From assembly GCA_034111105.1 (NCBI GenBank), contig JAWUXY010000093.1, positions 1 to 17,284 of the forward strand: a DNA stretch of 17,284 nucleotides, written 5' to 3'. A program made the position numbers and the translations under genes. The notes below the pieces were generated by a model. The model did not search any database. It was given only the letters and a program-made list of their open reading frames with translations, and had not been told where the DNA came from. This stretch comes from Bermanella sp034111105 (GTDB lineage: Bacteria > Pseudomonadota > Gammaproteobacteria > Pseudomonadales > Oceanobacteraceae). Numbering within the stretch: position 1 is the stretch's first letter; each line of letters begins with the position of its first letter. Below are positions 7,243 through 14,056 of this stretch, in pieces.

Positions 7243-7523
7243 CAGACTTCTTTATTGATTAACTTTGAGCTTAATCATAGTTAAAAACCAAGAATGGGGT
7301 AACGAATACTAAGGATGATTTTCGCATTAAAAGCAGTGTTCAATAATACTCTGGCTATTAGTGCGTAAATATTGAATTTAAAGGTGAATAAAGCGTAAAA
7401 ATTGACGCAAAAATTAAGGTTAAATGTAAAAAATATGACAAAGGCAGTCATGCTGATATAAACAGAAAAGGAGCCTAAAAACGCGGTTTTATACCCAAAT
7501 ACAACACAGCCTATAAAAAGGCA
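7243..7523. other. AT-rich intergenic region, 281 bp
   Basis: No gene is seen. The stretch is markedly AT-rich, with imperfect direct repeats (GCGTAAATATTGA near 7363 and GCGTAAAAATTGA near 7391) and a small inverted repeat GCCT/AGGC at 7510-7523 beside the cysQ stop codon. It should hold the promoter of the small minus-strand gene and the 3' end of the nudE-cysQ transcript. I could not assign either with confidence, and no Rho-independent terminator with a T-tract is visible. Confidence 0.5.
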
Positions 7524-8339
7524 TCACGAGAGCAAAAGGGTCCGCCAATCAAAGTCTATTTGACCCACTGCAAAAAAGCCCGGCACAATCATGGATGGCT
7601 TATTGCCATAGCGAATGGTTTCATATTGTAACGATAAAAGATCGCCACCCACACAGCGTAAAATGGCATGTCCCGCCGCGATATCCCACTCGCTGACATT
7701 GCCAAAACGTGGGTATACTTCTCCTTGGCCGCTGGCCAGATATGCAAGTTTTAACGCGCTGCCCACTGCAATTCTTTCAACCGATGCCACTTTATGTTCG
7801 AGTTTGTCACAGAGTCGATTTAACGCCTCTGTGCCGTGTCGTTTGCTGCCAAGTACTCTGATTCGATCAAACTCTCCGATTTGAACATTTGGGTTGCTGG
7901 CTTTAAGCGGGATGGCGTGGTCGTCACCCACTTTGCAAAATGCTTTACCTTCGCCACCATAAAAACACTCATCGGTCACGGGTGCGTAAATTAAACCAAA
8001 GATGGGCTGCCCTTCTTCAATGAGCGCAATATTGACGGTGAATTCACCGTTACGATTAATAAACTCTTTGGTGCCATCGAGGGGGTCCACGAGCCAAAAT
8101 TGTTTCCACTGTGCCCGTTGTTCTTGATTGGGCGTATCAGCTTCTTCACTGATGACAGGCACATTTAAGATTGCAGATAGGCCATTGTTAATAATGTGAT
8201 GGGCGGCAAGATCTGCTTCGGTAAGTGGGCTCTCATCGGATTTTTCAACCACTGTGTATTCACTGCGATTATAGATGTCTAAAATCGCGGCACCTGCTGT
8301 TCGAGCTAATTCAATGACGGCTGCATAATTTGGTTGCAT
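7524..8339 (-). CDS. cysQ: 3'(2'),5'-bisphosphate nucleotidase CysQ
   Basis: This 271-residue member of the lithium-sensitive, magnesium-dependent inositol monophosphatase superfamily matches CysQ in length and sequence. CysQ removes the 3'-phosphate from PAP (and PAPS), the by-product of sulfate assimilation, preventing its toxic build-up; in E. coli it is membrane-associated. Metal-site landmarks are E65-E66 in 'ISEEAD', D85 and D88 in 'WLVDPLDGTKEF', and D219 in 'SEWDIAAGHA'. The start ATG at 8337-8339 lies 26 bp after the nudE stop, so the two form an operon. The upstream ribosome binding site is weak, so translation may depend on the leader shared with nudE. No sulfate-assimilation genes are adjacent. 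Confidence 0.93.
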   Translation of the reverse strand: MQPNYAAVIELARTAGAAILDIYNRSEYTVVEKSDESPLTEADLAAHHIINNGLSAILNVPVISEEADTPNQEQRAQWKQFWLVDPLDGTKEFINRNGEFTVNIALIEEGQPIFGLIYAPVTDECFYGGEGKAFCKVGDDHAIPLKASNPNVQIGEFDRIRVLGSKRHGTEALNRLCDKLEHKVASVERIAVGSALKLAYLASGQGEVYPRFGNVSEWDIAAGHAILRCVGGDLLSLQYETIRYGNKPSMIVPGFFAVGQIDFDWRTLLLS

Positions 8340-8365
8340 AGTGACTCTGCTGATTCTAATAACGA

Positions 8366-8914
8366 TTAATTACGGGCTGACAGCCAAGACCTTGCCATAT
8401 ATAGCGCGGCAATGGCACGACCTTCTGTGACATCTGCTCGCTGCACTAGCGTGTCAATATCATCCAGCGGCCAAGCGATAACATCTAATGGCTCTGGTTC
8501 GTCGCCTGGCAATGAGGCTTCGTATAGGTCTAGTGCAATAAGTACATCAATGCCACTTTTCATATAGCTTGGACTTAAGCTCATTTTCTTCAAAAAATGC
8601 AGCTGTTTCGCCCCAAAGTGAATTTCTTCTTTGAGTTCACGCTCGGCGGCTTGTTCAATGGTTTCACCCAAATCAACGGCCCCTTTAGGCAAGGTTAGGG
8701 TGTAATCTTCTATGCCAGCACCATATTCGCGTATCAGGAGGACTTCGCCTTTGGCATTAATTGGCACCATCATAACGGCACCTGAACCGCCAGGCACTAA
8801 GCGCTCATAAGTACGTTCAACACCATTGGAAAACTTAAGATCCATCGTCTCGATGGTAAACAGTCGACTTTGGGCCACAATGTGACGATCTAATATTTGC
8901 GGTTTCTGAGCCAT
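8366..8914 (-). CDS. nudE: ADP compounds hydrolase NudE (Nudix)
   Basis: This 182-residue Nudix hydrolase is close to E. coli NudE (YrfE), which cleaves ADP-ribose, NADH and Ap3A. The Nudix box begins at 'GAVDLGETIEQAAERELKEE' with the catalytic REL-x-EE glutamates intact. The box's usual glycine after EE-x is a histidine (EEIHFG, where E. coli has EEVGFG). The 'FSNGVERTYERL' segment near residues 28-39 matches NudE orthologues. I chose ATG 8914 because 'MAQKPQIL' lines up with the E. coli N-terminus; a GTG three codons upstream (8923) is possible. No clear ribosome binding site is seen. The gene leads the nudE-cysQ operon and is divergent from yrfG. Neighbourhood with yrfG, hslR, hslO and pckA matches E. 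coli, but igaA, which lies between nudE and yrfG there, is absent. Confidence 0.92.
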   Translation of the reverse strand: MAQKPQILDRHIVAQSRLFTIETMDLKFSNGVERTYERLVPGGSGAVMMVPINAKGEVLLIREYGAGIEDYTLTLPKGAVDLGETIEQAAERELKEEIHFGAKQLHFLKKMSLSPSYMKSGIDVLIALDLYEASLPGDEPEPLDVIAWPLDDIDTLVQRADVTEGRAIAALYMARSWLSARN

Positions 8915-8925
8915 GTCCAACACAC

Positions 8926-8931
8926 TATAAT
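8926..8931 (+). promoter_or_regulatory. possible -10 box for yrfG-hslR-hslO
   Basis: A perfect TATAAT is at 8926-8931, 44 bp before the yrfG start, in the short divergent gap with nudE. No good -35 hexamer sits 16-18 bp upstream, so a promoter is plausible but not certain. Confidence 0.4.
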
Positions 8932-8974
8932 AGGGTAAAGTCGCGCAGTATGAACGTTAAGAGGCCGCAATTAA

Positions 8975-9649
8975 ATGATCCACTGGAATGAAATCGACAC
9001 TGTCTTGTTGGATATGGATGGTACGTTGCTTGATTTACACTTTGATAACTATTTTTGGCTAGAGCACTTACCACAGAAATACGCCGAACATCACTGCATG
9101 GAAAAACCAGCCGCCCTTGCTAAATTATCAAAGCAAATGGAAGCAAAAGTGGGCCAATTAGAGTGGTATTGCTTAGACTACTGGAGTGAGCTGACAGGCC
9201 TGCCCATTGCCCAATTAAAGCAGGATGTTTCACATAAAATTCAATTTCGTCCTCATGTTCCTGATTTTCTTGAAGCGGTTCGTAAGGCGGGTAAGCGCAG
9301 TGTGATTGTGACCAATGCGCATCGCGACAGTGTGGACTTGAAAATGCACCGCACTGGGTTAGACATTATGGTGGATAGAATTATTAGTTCTCATGATTAT
9401 GGTTACGCTAAGGAAGACCAGCGTTTTTGGCACAGTCTTTCCCAAGACGAAGGCTTTGAAAAATCCCGTGCCGTCCTCATTGATGACAGCTTGGCTGTGT
9501 TAGAATCCGCGAAACGTTATGGCATTGGCCACCTTATGTGTATTCATGAGCCAGATAGTCAAAAGCCTAAACGTGCGATAACCGATTTTCACAGTATTGA
9601 TGAATTTACCGACGTGATGCCTGCGCCAAAGGATACCCGTAGTGAGTGA
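8975..9649 (+). CDS. yrfG: GMP/IMP 5'-nucleotidase YrfG (HAD superfamily)
   Basis: This 224-residue HAD hydrolase (E. coli YrfG is 222 residues) is a purine nucleotidase acting on GMP and IMP. All four HAD motifs are present: the nucleophile region 'LLDMDGTLLDL' with D13 and D15; motif II 'SVIVTNAH'; a lysine in 'GYAKEDQRFW'; and the acidic pair in 'AVLIDDSLAVL'. The helical cap with 'NYFWLEHLP' near the N-terminus is typical of YrfG. AAGAGG at 8959-8964 is the ribosome binding site. Its last 8 bases overlap the hslR start, so the two are translationally coupled. The yrfG-hslR-hslO order is the same as in E. coli. Confidence 0.92.
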   Translation: MIHWNEIDTVLLDMDGTLLDLHFDNYFWLEHLPQKYAEHHCMEKPAALAKLSKQMEAKVGQLEWYCLDYWSELTGLPIAQLKQDVSHKIQFRPHVPDFLEAVRKAGKRSVIVTNAHRDSVDLKMHRTGLDIMVDRIISSHDYGYAKEDQRFWHSLSQDEGFEKSRAVLIDDSLAVLESAKRYGIGHLMCIHEPDSQKPKRAITDFHSIDEFTDVMPAPKDTRSE

Positions 9650-10043
9650 GAGCAAATCGGCAAAAGTTCGCCTAGACAAATGGTTATGGGCCGCTCGTTT
9701 TTTCAAAACCCGGGCACTGGCTAAAGCCGCCATAGAGGGCGGTAAGGTGCTGTACGACGGCCAGCGCTGCAAGGTTAGCCGAACAGTTGATGTGAGCGCG
9801 ACGTTAAAAATTCGCACTGGGTTTGAGGAAAAAACCATCACTGTGCTTAAGGTCAGCGAGCATCGCGGTAGCGCACCTGTGGCGCAGCTATTATATGAAG
9901 AGTCGGCTGACAGTATCAAAAAGCGCATGGATGAAGCCGAGCGCAGACGTAAATTTGCCAAGGCAAATCCATTGTTTGATCACAAGCCAAACAAAAAAGA
10001 GCGTCGCCAAATTCATAAGTTTCATGAAGACACCAATCTTTAA
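9642..10043 (+). CDS. hslR: ribosome-associated heat shock protein Hsp15 (HslR)
   Basis: This 133-residue protein has an N-terminal S4 RNA-binding domain at about residues 8-70 ('VRLDKWLWAARFFKTRALAKAAIEGGKV'). A basic C-terminal tail with 'RRKFAKANPLFDHKPNKKERRQIHKF' matches Hsp15. In E. coli, Hsp15 binds free 50S subunits carrying nascent chains and helps rescue stalled 50S after heat shock. The start is GTG at 9642, inside the yrfG end; AAAGGA at 9628-9633 gives a good ribosome binding site at the right distance, and no ATG is available nearby. The overlap GTGAGTGA (9642-9649) couples it to yrfG. Confidence 0.94.
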   Translation: MSESKSAKVRLDKWLWAARFFKTRALAKAAIEGGKVLYDGQRCKVSRTVDVSATLKIRTGFEEKTITVLKVSEHRGSAPVAQLLYEESADSIKKRMDEAERRRKFAKANPLFDHKPNKKERRQIHKFHEDTNL

Positions 10044-10067
10044 TTGCGTGTAAACCTAGATTAAATA

Positions 10068-10087
10068 GCCAAGCTTAACGGCTTGGC
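10068..10087 (+). other. intercistronic hairpin between hslR and hslO
   Basis: GCCAAGC (10068-10074) and GCTTGGC (10081-10087) form a perfect 7-bp stem with the 6-nt loop TTAACG. No T-tract follows, so it is not a classic terminator. It sits 19 bp before the hslO start and could affect mRNA stability or partial termination. Confidence 0.5.
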
Positions 10088-10105
10088 AATACAGAAGAGA
10101 GCCCA

Positions 10106-10993
10106 ATGGCCAGTCACGATATATTGCAACGATTTACCTTTGATAACTGCCATGTGCGTGGCGAGCTGGTGGGTTTAAAACAAACCTTGGCTGAAGTGTA
10201 TCAGCGTCAGTCGTACCCAGAGCCTGTTAATAACTTATTAGGCGAATTACTGGTGGCTGCCGCACTGTTAAGTGCCACTGTTAAAATTGAAGGCTTGTTG
10301 AGCTTACAAGTACAAACCGATGGGCCAGTGCGTATTTTACTGGCTGAAACGCGACACGACGGCAAACTGCGCGGCATTGCCCGTATGGATCACGACAAAG
10401 ACATCTCAGAAGGCAATTTACTGGGCACAAAAGGTCAGCTAATTATTACAATTGAGCCAGACAAGGGTCGTCGTTATCAGGGAATCGTTGAGATTGAAGA
10501 GGGGAGTATTACCAAATCCCTTGAAGGCTATTTTCGTCAGTCTGAGCAGCTAGACACCCACCTGTGGATAAGTTGTGAAAATGGCGTAGCCGCAGGCTTA
10601 TTATTGCAAGAGCTGCCTGCTCTGGGTGAAGTACAAGAGGCAATTGATGTAGATGAAGACGCGTGGAATCGTTTAACGCAACTGGCTCAAACTCTGCGCC
10701 CAGATGAATTGATGCATCTAGAAAATGATGAAATTTTGCATCGCTTGTTCCATGAAGAGCAAGTGCGCTTATACGATGGGCAGTCACTGGTTTTTAATTG
10801 CAGCTGTTCGAAAGAGCGTTTGTCAGTGGCCTTGACTCAGATAGGCTACACAGAGTGCCAAGACATAATTGATGAACAGAAAAAAATTCGCGCAGATTGT
10901 CAGTTTTGTGGTCAGCACTACAGCTTTACGCAAAGTGACGTTAATGGATTATTCCCGCTAGAAAGCGCTAAAGCGGGAAAAGGCCTGCATTAG
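10106..10993 (+). CDS. hslO: redox-regulated chaperone Hsp33 (HslO)
   Basis: This 295-residue cytoplasmic holdase is activated when oxidation releases its zinc. The zinc-binding redox switch is intact: CxC at C232/C234 and CxxC at C265/C268, the same residue numbers as in E. coli Hsp33. There is an additional C251 between them. N-terminal core landmarks include 'LGELLVAAALLSATVKIEGLLSLQVQTDGPVRILLAE' and 'GKLRGIARM', with 'YFRQSEQLDTHLWI' following. GAAGAGAG just upstream is the ribosome binding site. The gene follows hslR by 62 bp, in one operon with yrfG. The last codons hold an 8-bp inverted repeat, TTCCCGCT/AGCGGGAA at 10952-10979, with no T-tract. Confidence 0.95.
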   Translation: MASHDILQRFTFDNCHVRGELVGLKQTLAEVYQRQSYPEPVNNLLGELLVAAALLSATVKIEGLLSLQVQTDGPVRILLAETRHDGKLRGIARMDHDKDISEGNLLGTKGQLIITIEPDKGRRYQGIVEIEEGSITKSLEGYFRQSEQLDTHLWISCENGVAAGLLLQELPALGEVQEAIDVDEDAWNRLTQLAQTLRPDELMHLENDEILHRLFHEEQVRLYDGQSLVFNCSCSKERLSVALTQIGYTECQDIIDEQKKIRADCQFCGQHYSFTQSDVNGLFPLESAKAGKGLH

Positions 10994-11270
10994 TGCACAA
11001 GTAAACGATAATAAATCCAATTTATAGCAAGTATAGGCACCATAAATAGACTGTATACCCATGATGTTTGCTGACCTGCAAGTGGCTTCGCCGGCCATTG
11101 GGTAGTCGATACGGGTCTTTTTATAGGCTGCCTATTCGCCTAATTTGGATTTTCTGGCATAATCGCGCACCTAAAATTTGTAATTCGTTTAAGGCTTACT
11201 TGCTTTAAGCGGTAATGTTTTCAGTTAGCTGGCCACAAGCCGGCGACTTACTTCTGTTGGATTGGGCATT
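10994..11270 (+). promoter_or_regulatory. pckA promoter and structured leader
   Basis: This 277-bp gene-free stretch lies between hslO and pckA. An extended -10 element, TGGCATAAT, is at 11155-11163, with no convincing -35. Transcription from it would give a leader of about 100 nt. The leader can fold two hairpins: CGTTTAAGG/CTTTAAGCG (11186-11194 with 11203-11211, 9 bp with two G-U pairs) and GCTGGC/GCCGGC (11228-11233 with 11239-11244, one G-U pair). The second lies 26 nt before the start codon. Leader function is unproven. Confidence 0.5.
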
Positions 11271-12806
11271 ATGACCACCGTTTACACCGATCTTTCTTCT
11301 GCCTTGTTGGTAGAAAAAGCACTAGAGCGCGGCGAAGGCCGTCTACAAGACAATGGCGCATTTGTTGTTGAAACTGGTGCGCGTACTGGTCGCTCTCCAA
11401 AAGACCGTTACATCGTTCAAGAGCCAAGTACGTCTGATGCCATCGATTGGGGCAATGTAAACCGTCCTTTCGACGCGGATAAATTCGACGCTCTTTGGGA
11501 TCGCGTAGAAGCTTACTTAGATCAGCACGACAAGTTTGTATCTGAAGTGCACGTAGGCGCAGACCCGCAACATTACCTACCAATTAAAATGACCACACAG
11601 ACTGCTTGGCAGAACCTGTTTGGCCGTAACTTATTTATCCGTCCAGATACGTTTAACCCTTCTGATAAAGAAGAGTGGCAGATCCTGAACGTGGCAGGCT
11701 TTGAATGTGTGCCTGAGCGTGACGGTACTAACTCTGATGGTTGTGTCATCATCAACTTCGCTAAACGCAAAGTGCTACTTGCTGGTATGCGTTACGCGGG
11801 CGAAATGAAGAAAGCCATGTTCTCTGTACAGAATTTCCTACTGCCTGAAAAAGACGTGCTGCCTATGCACTGTTCTGCCAACGTAGGTGAAGACGGCGAT
11901 ACCTGTTTGTTCTTCGGTTTATCGGGCACAGGTAAAACCACATTGTCTGCTGACCAAAGTCGTTACCTAATTGGTGATGATGAGCACGGTTGGGGCAAAG
12001 GTACCGTATTTAATATCGAAGGCGGTTGCTACGCAAAAACCATCGATCTTTCTAAAAAGAACGAACCAATTATTTGGGATGCGATTAAATTCGGTGCCAT
12101 CGTTGAAAACGTTGTGATCGACCCTGAGACACGCGTTGCCGATTACAACGATGTATCACTAACTGAAAACGGCCGTTGTGCATACCCACTTGAGCACATC
12201 GAAAAACGCGTTCTTGAGAACCGTGCTGGTGAGCCAAAAGCGGTTATCTTTTTAACCTGTGACATGACGGGTGTATTGCCTCCTGTTTCTATTCTGACTA
12301 AAGAGCAAGCGGCTTACCATTTCTTGTCTGGTTACACCGCGCTGGTTGGTTCTACCGAAATGGTTGGTTCTAAAGGTCTTAAATCTACGTTCTCTACTTG
12401 TTTTGGTGCGCCTTTCTTCCCGCGTCCAGCAGGTGAATACGCTGAGCTTCTAATGAAGCGCGTAACCGAGTTTGATTCTCAAGTTTACCTAGTTAACACA
12501 GGTTGGACCGGCGGCCCTAATGGCGCTGGTGGTGAGCGTTTCTCTATCCCGACAACGCGTGCCGTCATTGCAGCGATTCAGTCTGGCGCGCTACGTGATA
12601 CCGACACTGATACCACACCAGTATTTGCACTTAAAGTGCCTAAAGCGGTTGACGGTGTTGATGCTAAGTTGCTAAACCCAGTTAACGCATGGGCTGATAA
12701 GTCTAAGTTCGAAGAAGTAGCACAAGGTCTTGCTCAGCAATTCGTTGATAACTTCAAGAAGTATGATGTATCTGATGCGATTCGCGCTGCGGGTCCTCAG
12801 CTATAA
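11271..12806 (+). CDS. pckA: phosphoenolpyruvate carboxykinase (ATP)
   Basis: This 511-residue ATP-dependent PEP carboxykinase converts oxaloacetate plus ATP to PEP, CO2 and ADP, the entry step of gluconeogenesis in the cytoplasm. Landmarks are 'TGARTGRSPKDRYIV' near residues 34-48, 'MHCSANVGEDGDT', the kinase-1a P-loop 'GLSGTGKTTLS' at 216-226 (K222), 'LIGDDEHGW' with the metal-binding aspartates, and 'GYTALVGSTE' with later 'NTGWTGG'. I chose ATG 11271 (MTTVYTD) rather than the TTG three codons upstream, because GGA at 11259-11261 is better placed for it. The codons look highly biased, as expected for an abundant enzyme. It follows hslO as in E. coli but has its own promoter region, and it ends with a strong terminator. 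Confidence 0.96.
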   Translation: MTTVYTDLSSALLVEKALERGEGRLQDNGAFVVETGARTGRSPKDRYIVQEPSTSDAIDWGNVNRPFDADKFDALWDRVEAYLDQHDKFVSEVHVGADPQHYLPIKMTTQTAWQNLFGRNLFIRPDTFNPSDKEEWQILNVAGFECVPERDGTNSDGCVIINFAKRKVLLAGMRYAGEMKKAMFSVQNFLLPEKDVLPMHCSANVGEDGDTCLFFGLSGTGKTTLSADQSRYLIGDDEHGWGKGTVFNIEGGCYAKTIDLSKKNEPIIWDAIKFGAIVENVVIDPETRVADYNDVSLTENGRCAYPLEHIEKRVLENRAGEPKAVIFLTCDMTGVLPPVSILTKEQAAYHFLSGYTALVGSTEMVGSKGLKSTFSTCFGAPFFPRPAGEYAELLMKRVTEFDSQVYLVNTGWTGGPNGAGGERFSIPTTRAVIAAIQSGALRDTDTDTTPVFALKVPKAVDGVDAKLLNPVNAWADKSKFEEVAQGLAQQFVDNFKKYDVSDAIRAAGPQL

Positions 12807-12816
12807 GTTACCGTTT

Positions 12817-12886
12817 TATCCGAACCGCCATCTATGGCTCCTTTCGGATACCGACCTTAAATGGTCATAATTCCTCACCCTAGGAA
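12817..12886 (+). other. three stem-loops in the pckA 3' region, possible 3'-UTR RNA
   Basis: Between the pckA stop and its terminator lie three further stem-loops. TATCCGAA/TTCGGATA (12817-12824 with 12843-12850, 8 bp) encloses GCCA/TGGC. GACC/GGTC is at 12853-12856 with 12863-12866. TTCCT/AGGAA is at 12871-12875 with 12882-12886. With the terminator at 12894 they make a compact ~110-nt structured 3' end, a form known from small RNAs processed from mRNA 3' regions. An sRNA role is inference. Confidence 0.45.
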
Positions 12887-12893
12887 TTTAGAA

Positions 12894-12920
12894 AGGCGCA
12901 ACTTAGTTGCGCCTTTTTTT
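12894..12920 (+). terminator. Rho-independent terminator of pckA
   Basis: AGGCGCAAC (12894-12902) and GTTGCGCCT (12906-12914) form a perfect 9-bp, GC-rich stem with a TTA loop, running into seven T (12914-12920). It is the clearest terminator in the window. Confidence 0.93.
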
Positions 12921-13043
12921 ATGCCTGTTTAAGTCACCTTACACTGCATCTTTAAACGCTTTATTGTCTAGGGGTATGGGCCGACAGTGACAAGCTCCGG
13001 TTAACAACTATATTTATCTCATGTCTTTGCGTTTGAGATTACC

Positions 13044-13898
13044 ATGTCGTTTTTACTGCGTTTTTTATTATTTTGTTGGGTGACACTGTTTAGTTCAGTG
13101 GGGTTTGCCAGTGTGATTGCAGAAACCATAGAAGATGTATCCGAAAGCTATGAAAAATGTGAAGAGCTGTATGAGCACATTCGCAAAAGTGAATGCGCCA
13201 ATAGTGTCTTTGGTTTGTTTGGGCGCATGCATTTTGAGATCGGCGTGAGCTTCACCGAGAGGCAAGTGAAGTTTCAAAATATTAAAACCGAAGAAGATGC
13301 GTTCATTTTATCCAGCGGATTAAAGCCTAGGCCGATATTTTCAGTGAGCTTGAATGACAGCTATTTTGGCAACAGTAATTTTGGTTACGCCATTGGTTTT
13401 TCATACTTTGATGATTATGCCTTTGAGCAGGTGGTTAAACGCGGCAGTACAGACAGCGATAAAAAAAGCGTGGATTTAGGCACCTATTCAAGCATGAATG
13501 TGATCGCCCTTAGCCCATCTATTTTTTATAGCTACGGCCGTGATGATGATAGCCCATATCGCTACATGAAATTTGGCTTAGGGTTGAATCTTATGTACAG
13601 CGCAGTAAGAGGCACGGCGTATTTAACCGAGCTTAAAACCGATACCGCCTGCTATCAATATGGAAGTGATTATGTTGATGGGAACGTCACGGACGAAAAT
13701 GAATTCAAGAACTTATGTGATAGCACCCGCTTTCGTGAGTCTAGTTACGGCTCTGGCGTGAAAATATTCACAGGCATAGATTGGAGCCGCTGGAAGGCTG
13801 AAATTTCAATCTCACTGTTTCAGCATCGAGGCAGTGGTGATTATCGCTTTGTGACCCAGCAAACTCAGATTGCATTCTCGCGTAAACTTGAGTTTTAA
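13044..13898 (+). CDS. exported protein, probable outer-membrane beta-barrel
   Basis: I do not recognise the family of this 284-residue protein. It starts with a classic signal peptide (one Arg, hydrophobic core 7-20, probable cleavage after A22 in 'VGFA-SV'). The mature part has many short alternating aromatic/polar strands rich in Tyr, Phe, Ser and Asp ('FGYAIGFSYFDDYAF', 'MKFGLGLNLMYSAV', 'AEISISLFQHR'). It ends in 'QIAFSRKLEF', a C-terminal phenylalanine typical of Bam-inserted barrels. Four cysteines in the mature part ('YEKCEEL', 'KSECANS', 'TACYQ', 'NLCDS') could form periplasmic or loop disulfides. It lies alone between the pckA terminator and tex. In Pseudomonas this interval carries the EnvZ/OmpR-type pair, which is absent here. 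Confidence 0.72.
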   Translation: MSFLLRFLLFCWVTLFSSVGFASVIAETIEDVSESYEKCEELYEHIRKSECANSVFGLFGRMHFEIGVSFTERQVKFQNIKTEEDAFILSSGLKPRPIFSVSLNDSYFGNSNFGYAIGFSYFDDYAFEQVVKRGSTDSDKKSVDLGTYSSMNVIALSPSIFYSYGRDDDSPYRYMKFGLGLNLMYSAVRGTAYLTELKTDTACYQYGSDYVDGNVTDENEFKNLCDSTRFRESSYGSGVKIFTGIDWSRWKAEISISLFQHRGSGDYRFVTQQTQIAFSRKLEF

Positions 13899-13991
13899 AA
13901 TATTCCTTTTGATCAAAAAACAGTCTGTATTAGGCTCTCAAAACCTTTCTTTTTATGCCAATTCAAACCAGTAATTTTACCTCTGGTGCAT

Positions 13992-13997
13992 TATAAT
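13992..13997 (+). promoter_or_regulatory. possible -10 box for tex
   Basis: A perfect TATAAT is at 13992-13997, about 60 bp before the preferred tex start. No good -35 is seen. Downstream, CCTGCC/GGCAGG (14007-14012 with 14023-14028) can form a hairpin in the leader that would enclose the ATG at 14015, which argues for the later start codon. Confidence 0.45.
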
Positions 13998-14056
13998 TCT
14001 TAGCCACCTGCCAAATGGGTTCGGCAGGCCATAACAATAATGTACATGAGTGGTTT

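Noticed and set aside
10563..10571. A fourth perfect TGTGGATAA DnaA box
   Set aside because: It lies inside the hslO coding sequence, alone, without the flanking repeat structure, and encodes ordinary residues there. It is probably chance.
10952..10979. An 8-bp inverted repeat at the end of hslO as a Rho-independent terminator
   Set aside because: It is within the coding sequence and is followed by AAAGGCC, with no T-tract.
13907..13918. TTTTGATCAAAA as an FNR/CRP-type operator upstream of tex
   Set aside because: The two half-sites are directly joined, without the 4-bp (FNR) or 6-bp (CRP) spacing, and the site lies in an AT-rich stretch where such a palindrome is easily met by chance.
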